DNA of 8,075 nt from Saprospiraceae bacterium (GTDB lineage: Bacteria > Bacteroidota > Bacteroidia > Chitinophagales > Saprospiraceae). The translations under genes were made by a program, and so were the position numbers. This document shows, piece after piece, positions 1 through 5,635 of this stretch. Position 1 is the stretch's first letter. Each line of letters opens with the position of its first letter. The stretch lies in the NCBI GenBank assembly GCA_022842255.1, contig JALHPW010000205.1:1-8075 (forward strand). Reading direction: 5' to 3'. The notes below the pieces were generated by a model. It searched no databases. It had not been told where the DNA came from and was given only the letters and a program-made list of their open reading frames with translations.

Positions 1-391
1 TCAACAACTTGGTACTGCCAATGTCGGCGTATTTGAGCATGGCCAGCAGAAGGTGTTCGGGGTGTACCTCTTCGGTTTTGGTCATTTTGGCCTCCACAAA
101 AGTTGCTTTTAACACCCGCTGCACCTGAGTGGTCATCGCACATTCGCCCACGTACAGATTTTCGGCAGGCGGATAGTTGGAATAGCGGGGGATAGAGCGT
201 TCGATGCGTTTTTTAAGGTCGTTCACATCTACCAAAAGCGAATCGAGCACCCGGACGGGCAAACTGTCGCGTTCGGCGAGAATGCCTAGCAGCAAATGCT
301 CTGTGCCCACATAATCATGTCCCAGTCGCCGGGCTTCTTGGCCACTCTGGTTGATGATTTGTTTGACGACTGGAGAGAATTTATTGTTCAT
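1..391 (-). CDS. clpC: ClpC/ClpA-type AAA+ chaperone, N-terminal part only (gene continues beyond left edge)
   Basis: The first 130 residues are visible; the ATPase domains lie outside the window. The frame starts with ATG at 391 (MNNKFSPVV...) and is open to the edge. It matches a Clp N-terminal domain: two helical repeats, the first carrying GHDYVGTEHLLLGIL (about residues 24-38), the second the matching EEVHPEHLLLAML (about 107-119). ClpC is the HSP100 unfoldase that feeds substrates to the ClpP peptidase in the cytoplasm; the N domain binds substrates or adaptors. The ATG fits the usual family start closely. No Shine-Dalgarno precedes it, as is normal in Bacteroidota. It is divergent from the STAS gene at 740. 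With only the N domain seen, ClpC is preferred over ClpA or ClpB because of the overall spacing and wording of the two repeats; the HSP100 assignment is firm, the exact symbol less so. Confidence 0.87.
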   Translation of the reverse strand, partial: MNNKFSPVVKQIINQSGQEARRLGHDYVGTEHLLLGILAERDSLPVRVLDSLLVDVNDLKKRIERSIPRYSNYPPAENLYVGECAMTTQVQRVLKATFVEAKMTKTEEVHPEHLLLAMLKYADIGSTKLL

Positions 392-739
392 TATCAAGGA
401 GGATAGTATGTGGTCAGTAATGGGTGGGGTTTCTTAGATTGTACTTGGATGTGTTTTTCGTCCGACAATTTTAGGCGAATTGTTCCATACAAGCCAAGCT
501 TTTGTAGTGTACTTTAACATTTTTTTCTGTGCTGGGTTCAGAAGGCCTGAATTATTGGATGAAAACAGATTCAAAATGGCAAAAACCCCGCCGAAAGATT
601 TTCGACTGACAAGCCGTCAGGCCCAAATCGGGCTGCTCGAAATTTTTATTGAAAAAAAACGCGTAACCATTACATTTGCCTTCCCAAGAGCGTTTGAAAT
701 CATGTTTTTCAAACAAACAAAATTGACAATCAGCCGTCT
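392..739. other. Divergent intergenic spacer between clpC and the STAS gene
   Basis: 348 bases without a gene I can support. It holds a good plus-strand promoter near its right end (649-678) and a compact inverted-repeat cluster at 592-642 (described in the findings). No good TAnnTTTG promoter was found for clpC on the minus strand. A frame open from 480 to 743 (TTG start) is treated as non-coding because its product has no recognisable features and the STAS promoter lies inside its 3' part. Confidence 0.6.
649..678 (+). promoter_or_regulatory. Bacteroidota-type promoter for the STAS gene
   Basis: TTG at 649-651 is followed after 19 bp by TACATTTG at 671-678, an exact match to the TAnnTTTG -7 element of the Bacteroidota primary sigma factor. 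Transcription would start near 685, giving a leader of about 55 nt to the ATG at 740. Motif and spacing are seen directly; activity is inferred. Confidence 0.55.
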
Positions 740-1111
740 ATGAAATATCAGATTGATAAGCAGGAGCAGTATTCCGTTCTCACCCTTCATGAGGAGAACC
801 TAAATTCGACCATTGCACCACAATTAAAGAGCGACCTTATTTTGCTATCGCAGGAAGGAATTCGCAATTTTATCTTGGATCTTTCCAATGTCAAATATGT
901 GGACAGCAGTGGATTATCGGCCATTCTGACAGGCCACCGTATCTGGAAAGGCACGGGATCCTTTGTTCTGGCAGGGGAAATGAACCCAATGGTGACCAAA
1001 CTCATCGAAATTTCCCGACTGGAAACCATCCTAACCATCATTCCAACCGTCAGTGAGTCCATTGACTATGTTATGATGGAAGAGTTGGAGCGGCAATTGG
1101 ACGGGGAATAA
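740..1111 (+). CDS. STAS-domain protein (anti-sigma factor antagonist family)
   Basis: A 123-residue single-domain STAS protein, the full usual length of SpoIIAA/RsbV relatives. The diagnostic strand-loop-helix motif is present: NFILDLSNVKYVDSSGLSAIL (residues 43-63), where DSSGL (55-59) carries the serine that a partner kinase phosphorylates in this family. In the known systems the unphosphorylated protein binds a serine kinase/anti-sigma factor and frees its target; here target and kinase are unknown, since no RsbW-like kinase or PP2C phosphatase gene lies next to it. The start at 740 follows a consensus promoter by about 60 nt and gives the expected N-terminal beta strand (residues 1-16). 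A strong hairpin follows the stop, so it is probably transcribed alone. It should be cytoplasmic: no membrane segment. The family call is secure, the pathway is not. Confidence 0.9.
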   Translation: MKYQIDKQEQYSVLTLHEENLNSTIAPQLKSDLILLSQEGIRNFILDLSNVKYVDSSGLSAILTGHRIWKGTGSFVLAGEMNPMVTKLIEISRLETILTIIPTVSESIDYVMMEELERQLDGE

Positions 1112-1130
1112 ACCCCATTGAATATCCGAA

Positions 1131-1176
1131 AAACAAAAGCGTTCTGTCAGTTGATACTGGCGGAACGCTTTTGTTT
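1131..1176 (+). terminator. Strong hairpin terminator after the STAS gene
   Basis: A 20-bp stem (1131-1150 with 1157-1176) has only two G-U wobbles and a 6-nt loop (TTGATA). Arms begin AAACAAAAGCGTTC and end GAACGCTTTTGTTT, so the 3' arm supplies its own U-rich end. It lies 20 bp after the stop codon at 1111. Confidence 0.8.
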
Positions 1177-1297
1177 GGCGCCCCTTTTGTTTGCAATAAT
1201 AAATTTTAACATAGGGGGTTAATGCAAAATCGAAGCAAGTTAAGTAACTTTATCCCAACGCTAAGGGACCGGTACTTTTCACCAAACTGCTCCGATT

Positions 1298-1735
1298 ATG
1301 AATCAGATTGCATTTCGTTATGGCCTTTGGATGTTTTTTGGCCTCACTGCCTTTTTTTTGCTCATGCACATTTTTCACCTGAGCGAAAATTTCTACCTGC
1401 GCATTTTTAATGGTGTTATCCACCTGGGCCTGCTCTGGATGGCCCTGCGTGCTTGGAATCGCGAACATCATGAAGGCACCTCGGATGTTGCCTCGGGTGT
1501 GGTGGTAGGGATGTACACTTCTTTTATTGGGGTTGTTCCTTTTGCTTTCTTTATGGCCATATTTTTAGAGTTCAATCCTGAACTTTTGAACAGTATCAAG
1601 CAGCAAACGCCGCTGGCCGAATACCTCAACCCGATTACTTCCTGCTTTTTTATAGTGGTAGAAGCGATTGTGATCAGCTTGATTGGCTCTTATATCATGG
1701 TACGCATCATGGATGCGATCCGAGAGCGGGCATGA
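1298..1735 (+). CDS. Small four-helix inner-membrane protein, DUF4199-like
   Basis: 145 residues, strongly hydrophobic. Four likely membrane segments: about residues 9-28, 34-50, 65-90 and 112-135, with a basic loop (RAWNREHH, 51-58) after helix 2 and a basic C-terminus (RERA). The layout, including a polar loop between helices 3 and 4, resembles the DUF4199 proteins common in Bacteroidota, whose function is unknown; this assignment rests on architecture and general wording, not on a decisive motif. The ATG at 1298 is chosen because the N-terminus MNQIAFRYGLWMFFGL matches the usual entry into helix 1. The upstream region from 1177 shows no clear consensus promoter. A small lipoprotein gene follows 93 bp downstream on the same strand and may be co-transcribed, since no hairpin separates the two. 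Confidence 0.7.
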   Translation: MNQIAFRYGLWMFFGLTAFFLLMHIFHLSENFYLRIFNGVIHLGLLWMALRAWNREHHEGTSDVASGVVVGMYTSFIGVVPFAFFMAIFLEFNPELLNSIKQQTPLAEYLNPITSCFFIVVEAIVISLIGSYIMVRIMDAIRERA

Positions 1736-1828
1736 AGCGCTTGCTTTGCATCTTTCCGACATTGGAGGCCAACGGACCAGCATTTCCACACGTCTTTTGA
1801 CTCAGTTGCTCAAGTGCAATTTCTAACT

Positions 1829-2287
1829 ATGAAAAAAGTTAATCTGCTGTGGTTTTTATTGATCCTGCTTTCCTGTTCAAAACAAGCAAATCAAGAGGCT
1901 CCAACCGAGCAAACCGAGCTTTGTCCAGGCGCTATTTTGCACACTTTTTCAGTTCCCGGTGAAGTTGAAAATCTCAGCATTCAAGTACCCACCTGTTTTC
2001 GACTCGCAATTTTGCAAGGGATTGATTCAAGTGTGGGGGAGTTCATTTCTAGTGAGGTAGACCTTAAAATTACCTACGACATCGGGGTCTTGGCTGGGAA
2101 TTATGTCAACGCCAATAGTCCGAACAAACAAATATTCCAGTCTGTCAACCAAGAATTTTGGTACGAATTTATTGACAACCACATGTGCTTCACGTTCCCC
2201 AATGCAGGACCAGCCAATTTTTTTGTTGAAGGCGATGCGTATTTTGCTGATGTACTTTTGATTATGAAATCGGTGCAAACCAACTGA
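1829..2287 (+). CDS. Putative lipoprotein, function unknown
   Basis: 152 residues from the ATG at 1829. I prefer this start to the in-frame GTG at 1814 because it gives a compact lipoprotein signal: MKK, a hydrophobic stretch (residues 5-14) and the lipobox LLSC with the modified cysteine at 16. After a short polar linker rich in Q, E and T (17-31) the mature part looks beta-rich, with further cysteines at 32, 56 and 120. No conserved family is recognised. It would be exported and anchored in the envelope. It ends 9 bp before a bidirectional terminator and faces icd convergently. The DUF4199-like gene upstream could share its transcript. Export and lipidation are well supported by the signal; nothing can be said on its role. 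Confidence 0.75.
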   Translation: MKKVNLLWFLLILLSCSKQANQEAPTEQTELCPGAILHTFSVPGEVENLSIQVPTCFRLAILQGIDSSVGEFISSEVDLKITYDIGVLAGNYVNANSPNKQIFQSVNQEFWYEFIDNHMCFTFPNAGPANFFVEGDAYFADVLLIMKSVQTN

Positions 2288-2296
2288 CGTTACAAT

Positions 2297-2334
2297 AAAA
2301 AACCGGCTTGGCATGACTGCCAGGCCGGTTTTTT
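2297..2334. terminator. Bidirectional terminator between lipoprotein gene and icd
   Basis: A-tract 2297-2302, stem CCGGCTTGGCA (2303-2313), loop TGAC, complementary arm TGCCAGGCCGG (2318-2328, one G-U pair), then T-tract 2329-2334. The A6/T6 flanks make it a canonical intrinsic terminator for either strand, which fits the convergent genes on its two sides. Confidence 0.88.
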
Positions 2335-2337
2335 ATG

Positions 2338-2364
2338 GGTGGCACGACTTTAAGCCGTGCCACC
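2338..2364. repeat. Second palindromic hairpin in the icd 3' region
   Basis: GGTGGCACG (2338-2346) and CGTGCCACC (2356-2364) form a perfect 9-bp stem around a 9-nt loop that is itself nearly self-complementary. It starts 4 bp after the terminator and ends 11 bp from the icd stop codon. It lacks a U-tract, so it is either an mRNA-end stabiliser for icd or a copy of a dispersed palindromic repeat. Confidence 0.55.
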
Positions 2365-2375
2365 AATTTCTCCAG

Positions 2376-3641
2376 TTACATATTCGCGATTATTTCATCG
2401 CCAAATTCCGAACATTTCAGTTTCGTTGCGCCTTTCATCAAACGCTCAAAATCATAGGTCACGCGCTTCTTGCGGATGCTGCGCTCGATGCCTTTAACGA
2501 TGAGTTTGGCTGCCTTGTCCCAACCGAGATACTCGAACATCATTACCCCCGAAAGAATTACTGATGATGGGTTCACCACGTCTTTGCCTGCATATTTAGG
2601 TGCAGTGCCGTGGGTAGCTTCGAAGATGGCGTGGCCCGTGAGGTAGTTGATGTTGGCACCTGGGGCGATCCCAATACCACCGACCTGTGCAGCGAGCGCA
2701 TCGGAAAGATAGTCGCCGTTGAGGTTTAGGGTGGCCACCATGTCATACTCCGCCGGGCGGAGCAGGATTTGCTGGAGGAATGCGTCGGCGATGCTGTCTT
2801 TAACTAGCATTTTGCCGGCAGCGAGTGCGTCGGCTTGGGCTTTGTTGGCTGCTTCTTCGCCTTTTTCGGCTTTGATGCGGTCGTAAGCTGCCCAGGTGAA
2901 TACGCGGTCGCCATATTCGCGCTCAGCAAGTTCGTAACCCCAGTCTTTGAATTTGCCTTCCGTGAATTTCATGATGTTGCCTTTGTGGACGAGCGTCAGT
3001 GATTTACGCTTGTATTTAAAGGCGTACTCCAGGGCAGCGCGCACGAGGCGTTCGGTGCCTTCTTTGGAAACGGGTTTGATGCCGATGGAAGAGGATTTTG
3101 GGAAGCGAATTTTATTCACGCCCATCTCGTTTTGCAAAAACGCAATCATCTTATCGGCTTCGGGCGTCCCTGCGAGGTATTCAATGCCTGCATAGATGTC
3201 TTCGGTGTTTTCGCGGAAGATCACCATGTCTACCAAACCAGGCTCTTTTACCGGGCTGGGTACCCCTTTGAACCACCGGACTGGCCGCACGCAAGCGTAG
3301 AGGTCGAGTTGTTGGCGCAGGGCTACGTTGAGCGAGCGGATACCGCCGCCTACCGGGGTGGTCAAGGGGCCTTTGATGGCAACCTTATATTCGTCGATGA
3401 CCTTTAGGGTCTCGTCTGGCAACCAACTGCCGGTTTTGTTAAAGGCTTTTTCGCCTGCGAGCACTTCCTTCCACACGATTTTCTTTTTGCCTTTGAAAGC
3501 TTTTTCAACCGCAGCGTCGAGCACGCGCACGGAGGCGGCCCAGATGTCGGCACCGGTGCCGTCCCCTTCGATGAATGGGATAATTGGATCGTTGGGCACT
3601 TTTAGTTTGCCCCGTTTGATGGTGATAGCAGAACCTTGCAT
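2376..3641 (-). CDS. icd: NADP-dependent isocitrate dehydrogenase
   Basis: 421 residues; converts isocitrate and NADP+ to 2-oxoglutarate, CO2 and NADPH in the TCA cycle (cytoplasmic homodimer). Close to E. coli Icd (416 residues) over its whole length. Substrate residues are present: S103 and N105 in GGGIRSLN, R109, R119, R143, Y150, K220, and metal-binding D282, D310 and D314. NADP-specific residues K349, Y350, V356, Y396 and R400 match those of the E. coli enzyme, which argues against an NAD-dependent form. S103 corresponds to the serine that AceK phosphorylates in enterics; no aceK is seen here. The frame stays open upstream to 3788, but the ATG at 3641 gives the family N-terminus (ITIKRGKLKVPNDPIIPFIEGDG), while the upstream extension is unlike any Icd. 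A segment around residues 244-280 is longer than in E. coli. Two hairpins follow the stop codon. Confidence 0.97.
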   Translation of the reverse strand: MQGSAITIKRGKLKVPNDPIIPFIEGDGTGADIWAASVRVLDAAVEKAFKGKKKIVWKEVLAGEKAFNKTGSWLPDETLKVIDEYKVAIKGPLTTPVGGGIRSLNVALRQQLDLYACVRPVRWFKGVPSPVKEPGLVDMVIFRENTEDIYAGIEYLAGTPEADKMIAFLQNEMGVNKIRFPKSSSIGIKPVSKEGTERLVRAALEYAFKYKRKSLTLVHKGNIMKFTEGKFKDWGYELAEREYGDRVFTWAAYDRIKAEKGEEAANKAQADALAAGKMLVKDSIADAFLQQILLRPAEYDMVATLNLNGDYLSDALAAQVGGIGIAPGANINYLTGHAIFEATHGTAPKYAGKDVVNPSSVILSGVMMFEYLGWDKAAKLIVKGIERSIRKKRVTYDFERLMKGATKLKCSEFGDEIIANM

Positions 3642-3663
3642 TGTTACAAGAGAGATTGTTGAA

Positions 3664-3680
3664 TCCCGAGTTGTTCGGGA
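3664..3680 (-). promoter_or_regulatory. Small hairpin in the icd leader
   Basis: TCCCGA (3664-3669) and TCGGGA (3675-3680) form a perfect 6-bp stem with a 5-nt loop, 22 bp upstream of the icd ATG. It could be an RNA hairpin in the leader or an operator; short enough that chance is possible. Confidence 0.3.
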
Positions 3681-3729
3681 ATGAATTAGAAAAGGAGCAG
3701 GACAAAAAGCCGTCCGTTTTTGAGCGGCG

Positions 3730-3737
3730 CGAAGGTA
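3730..3737 (-). promoter_or_regulatory. icd: Possible -7 element for icd
   Basis: On the minus strand this reads TACCTTCG, one mismatch from TAnnTTTG. It would place the start of transcription near 3723 and give an 82-nt leader. No clear TTG element was found at the right distance upstream, so the call is weak. Confidence 0.25.
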
Positions 3738-3853
3738 GGGAGGGTAGATGGAAAAATGAGGGATTGGCTTGAGAAAAAGGCTGCTCATTTACCAAAAAGG
3801 ATGCCAATTGAAGGATTTCACCCAGTACGGGCTGAAAAAAATCGCGCCATGCC

Positions 3854-3882
3854 TTGTTTTTTCAAAAGCATTTCTACCTTTG
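3854..3882 (+). promoter_or_regulatory. Bacteroidota-type promoter upstream of the NlpC/P60 gene
   Basis: TTG (3854-3856), 18-bp spacer, TACCTTTG (3875-3882), an exact TAnnTTTG match. The predicted start near 3889 leaves an unusually long leader of about 190 nt before the ATG at 4080. Confidence 0.5.
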
Positions 3883-4079
3883 CCCCCGGCCAGCGCGAGA
3901 TTTAGCCCTTTCTGGAGTCTCTTTTTAATCTCTCCCGTGAACATGCACTCCACGCTCTGCGCAGGCCAATTGCCACAACCCACCCCGGCAAAAACCAATT
4001 TTTAGTTCACTCATCAGCAAACTCCTGTGGCAGGGCGTAGGTACATTGACCATGTGCCGCGAGCTGAAATTTTTAAAAC

Positions 4080-4625
4080 ATGACCGAAACAATTCCTTCC
4101 AGTCGACCTGAAAGACCTTCCTTACGCCGTTATTCGGCATTCTTTGCACTCCTTTTTGCAGCATTTGCTGCCACGGCTTTCAAGCCCATCAGCGTAAAGC
4201 CATCTCGTGCGGAAGACGCTGAGATGATGCAGTACCGCGAAGACATCATCGGTTACGCCCAAAATTTCCTCGGCCTCCGCTATCGGTACGCAGGACATTC
4301 GCCCAAGACAGGGTTTGATTGCTCGGGCTTTACAAACTACATTTTAAACGAATTTGGTGTAAAGGTTTCTACCTGTTCCACCACCCAATCGCGCCAGGGC
4401 CTCAAAGTGTCGCTTAACGATGTTTTGCCGGGCGACCTCGTGTTTTTTGGCAACCGCGGCCGCATCCAGCACGTGGCCATGGTTGTGGAAAAAACCGCTG
4501 AAGGCATTTTCTGCGTGCACAGTACCTGCAGCAGGGGCATTATTGTTGAAAATATCTCCACTTCCAAATACTGGAAACCTAAAATCCTATTCGCACGTGA
4601 TGTGATCACGGGGCAGGCGGGCTAA
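4080..4625 (+). CDS. Exported NlpC/P60 family cysteine peptidase (peptidoglycan endopeptidase)
   Basis: 181 residues. An N-terminal basic stretch (RPERPSLRRYS) leads into a hydrophobic segment (about 19-34), a signal peptide or membrane anchor. The NlpC/P60 domain fills residues 51-172: catalytic cysteine C81 in GFDCSGFTNYIL, first histidine H131 in the QHVAMVVE motif, third polar residue H147 in CVHSTCSRG. Spacing C-H-H (50 and 16) agrees with the Spr/NlpC layout. The conserved PGDLVFFG segment is at 117-124. Family members cleave the gamma-D-glutamyl-diaminopimelate bond in peptidoglycan stem peptides. No SH3, LysM or other wall-binding domain is attached, so it is a minimal form. The ATG at 4080 is the first possible start: an in-frame TAA lies two codons upstream. 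A hairpin at 4663-4694 ends the unit. Confidence 0.92.
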   Translation: MTETIPSSRPERPSLRRYSAFFALLFAAFAATAFKPISVKPSRAEDAEMMQYREDIIGYAQNFLGLRYRYAGHSPKTGFDCSGFTNYILNEFGVKVSTCSTTQSRQGLKVSLNDVLPGDLVFFGNRGRIQHVAMVVEKTAEGIFCVHSTCSRGIIVENISTSKYWKPKILFARDVITGQAG

Positions 4626-4662
4626 GCGCCGCATCGAAGCAAAACGAGACCCAGTATGGAGA

Positions 4663-4694
4663 AAAGGGTTGCCCTTGTAAGGGGGCAACCCTTT
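4663..4694. terminator. Terminator between NlpC/P60 gene and the convergent minus-strand gene
   Basis: AAAGGGTTGCCC (4663-4674) pairs perfectly with GGGCAACCCTTT (4683-4694), 8-nt loop, followed on the plus strand by GTTTTT and on the minus strand by CTTTTC-type sequence. It lies 37 bp after one stop codon and 21 bp before the other, so it can serve both. Confidence 0.8.
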
Positions 4695-4715
4695 GTTTTT
4701 GGCCAACCCATTGCC

Positions 4716-5225
4716 TTATTCGGGCAATAGGGTGGATTTCAATTGGCTAAATGCAGCACGGGCTTTTTGGGCGAAGGCCTTTACCTCGATATTTTCCGGG
4801 TCCAGGACTTCCATGCTGTACACAAACACGACAATTTCCTGATCTGAACTGCTGTTTGTCAGTAGCTCGAACATTCCTTGCTTGACCAACACCACGCTTC
4901 CGGTGTCGGGGTTGGCGGTGTCGCCCTGGAACATCCGGATGGCAGTCCCATTGCGATCTACTGCCCGAAAGGTGTGGATGTCAAATAAATCGAGGAAAAA
5001 ATGCCCTTTGTTGGCAACCCAAAAGCTATCGGCAACAAAGGTCTTGTTGTATCTTGCTGGGTATGCTTTCATTTTGCCCAAGGGCGCAGGTTTGACCATG
5101 GAAAGGGTCTCGTTTGCAGGAGGGCTATATTTGTTGCGCAGGTAACCACAGGCAACAGCAAATAAGATAAGTCCCCAGGAAATTAAAGAGCTGAGCGCTT
5201 TTACGAAGGATGTAGCTTTTTTCAT
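4716..5225 (-). CDS. Membrane-anchored or lipoprotein of unknown function
   Basis: 169 residues. The N-terminus has MKK, a hydrophobic stretch (about residues 11-25) and a cysteine at 26 preceded by AVA, a less typical lipobox; either lipidation at C26 or a single membrane anchor is possible. The exposed part (27-169) is soluble and mixed, with aromatic-rich strands (FWVANKGHFFLDLFDIHTF, 68-86), a probable loop around 100-110, and a helical lysine/alanine-rich tail (149-165). No family is recognised. The ATG at 5225 gives a clean export signal. It shares a terminator with the convergent NlpC/P60 gene. On the same strand, 66 bp upstream, ends a possible small membrane peptide (5292-5384), so it could belong to a transcript starting at the 5636-5666 promoter. 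Confidence 0.72.
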   Translation of the reverse strand: MKKATSFVKALSSLISWGLILFAVACGYLRNKYSPPANETLSMVKPAPLGKMKAYPARYNKTFVADSFWVANKGHFFLDLFDIHTFRAVDRNGTAIRMFQGDTANPDTGSVVLVKQGMFELLTNSSSDQEIVVFVYSMEVLDPENIEVKAFAQKARAAFSQLKSTLLPE

Positions 5226-5291
5226 GGCAAGAAAAGCATTGGCGTGAAACAGTAAGGTGAAATGGTTTTTTGGGGCAGAAAGGGCAATGGC

Positions 5292-5384
5292 CTAGTGTTT
5301 TCGGTTGGGATGCCCAATTTTGCGGAGCACCTTCGATCGAAATAGCAACAAGATTGCCAGGCCGCAGATGAACGGGTAGATCAT
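5292..5384 (-). pseudogene. Small membrane-helix peptide, possibly the 3' remnant of an interrupted gene
   Basis: From ATG at 5384 the frame encodes 30 residues: one membrane helix (MIYPFICGLAILLLF) and a basic tail (RSKVLRKIGHPNRKH) before TAG at 5292-5294. The same frame stays open upstream to 5510 and looks protein-like there too (FASSPQAFTAAYFLTNNALL), but contains no ATG, GTG or TTG before 5384. This is what the end of a small gene that lost its start would look like. An ATG in the matching phase exists at 5596, beyond a second copy of the 15-bp repeat. Alternatives: a true 30-residue membrane peptide starting at 5384, or a chance frame. The hydrophobic-then-basic pattern is suggestive, not proof. 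Confidence 0.35.
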
Positions 5385-5448
5385 GAGCAGAGCGTTATTG
5401 GTTAAGAAATATGCCGCTGTGAACGCTTGAGGAGAGCTTGCAAAGGTT

Positions 5449-5463
5449 GTCAGACGAAGGCCT
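5449..5463. repeat. 15-bp direct repeat, copy 1
   Basis: GTCAGACGAAGGCCT, identical to copy 2 at 5562-5576. Weaker similarity extends outwards (TTGCA just upstream, CCGC just downstream in both). On the minus strand both copies read GLRLT in the frames that matter for the interrupted small gene. Confidence 0.8.
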
Positions 5464-5488
5464 GCCCGCCCCTGGTTTTTCAGCTGCG

Positions 5489-5519
5489 TTGAGTCGAATA
5501 ATGAACGGTTTTAAATTTG
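5489..5519 (+). promoter_or_regulatory. Candidate plus-strand promoter inside the repeat-bounded segment
   Basis: TTG (5489-5491), 20-bp spacer, TAAATTTG (5512-5519), an exact TAnnTTTG match. A transcript would start near 5526 and run into the hairpin at 5598-5622; no convincing protein lies on it. It opposes the minus-strand promoter at 5636-5666. Confidence 0.35.
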
Positions 5520-5548
5520 CCTGCAGGTGCAATTCATCCGTACGCGTA

Positions 5549-5596
5549 TTACATTTGCATGGTCAGACGAAGGCCTTTCCGCGACCTTCTCAACAT
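5549..5596 (-). CDS. Mini-ORF of 15 codons behind a consensus promoter (leader or 5' end of interrupted gene)
   Basis: ATG at 5596, 15 codons rich in R, L and K, stop TAA at 5549-5551. It begins about 33 nt after the predicted transcription start of the 5636-5666 promoter, with a hairpin in between. Repeat copy 2 lies within it. Too short to claim as a protein; its main interest is that its phase through the repeat is the same as that of the start-less membrane frame through repeat copy 1. Confidence 0.25.
   Translation of the reverse strand: MLRRSRKGLRLTMQM
5562..5576. repeat. 15-bp direct repeat, copy 2
   Basis: Identical to copy 1 at 5449-5463, 113 bp apart start to start. The segment between the copies (5464-5561) has no obvious terminal inverted repeats, so it is not a clear MITE. 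Confidence 0.8.
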
Positions 5597-5597
5597 G

Positions 5598-5622
5598 GCC
5601 AGCCGGCTTCCCTCCGGCTGGC
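5598..5622. promoter_or_regulatory. GC-rich hairpin next to the ATG at 5596
   Basis: GCCAGCCGG (5598-5606) and CCGGCTGGC (5614-5622), a perfect 9-bp stem with a 7-nt loop. On the minus strand it sits 1 nt before the ATG at 5596, with the purine-rich loop AGGGAAG; on the plus strand it is followed by TTATTTG and could end a short transcript. A full terminator U-tract is missing on both sides. Confidence 0.5.
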
Positions 5623-5635
5623 TTATTTGATGTAG

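Larger units (their letters stand above)
3642..4079. other. Divergent spacer between icd and the NlpC/P60 gene
   Basis: 438 bases with no gene I can support. The icd side carries a small leader hairpin (3664-3680) and a weak minus-strand promoter (3730-3737). The other half carries a good plus-strand promoter (3854-3882). Short frames on both strands here (for example 3769-4005 plus, 3789-3998 minus) have unconvincing, cysteine- and proline-mixed products and overlap these signals. Confidence 0.55.

Noticed and set aside
396..437. A perfect AAGGAGG followed 5 bp later by ATG and a 9-codon frame on the plus strand
   Set aside because: Shine-Dalgarno sequences are rarely used in Bacteroidota, no promoter precedes it, and nine codons with no features cannot be supported as a gene.
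480..743. Open frame overlapping the STAS start by ATGA
   Set aside because: It needs a TTG start, its product has no recognisable domain, and the STAS promoter and an inverted-repeat cluster lie inside it. The overlap looks accidental.
3642..3788. Upstream extension of the icd frame to an ATG at 3788
   Set aside because: The added 49 residues have no match to known Icd N-termini, while the ATG at 3641 gives the standard one.
3789..3998. Minus-strand frame of 69 codons upstream of icd
   Set aside because: No family features; overlaps the plus-strand promoter of the NlpC/P60 gene.
4772..4782. CGAAGGCCTTT resembling the core of the 15-bp direct repeat
   Set aside because: It lies within the coding sequence of the 169-residue protein, matches only 11 bases around the AGGCCT palindrome, and is likely chance.
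5449..5576. CRISPR array or insertion sequence suggested by the 15-bp repeats
   Set aside because: Only two copies, spacing too long for a CRISPR spacer, no cas genes, no transposase, and no terminal inverted repeats on the segment between them.
5438..5635. Plus-strand frame of 65 codons across both direct repeats
   Set aside because: Starts at a TTG, has no domain features, and crosses a promoter and a GC-rich hairpin; the minus-strand reading explains the region better.
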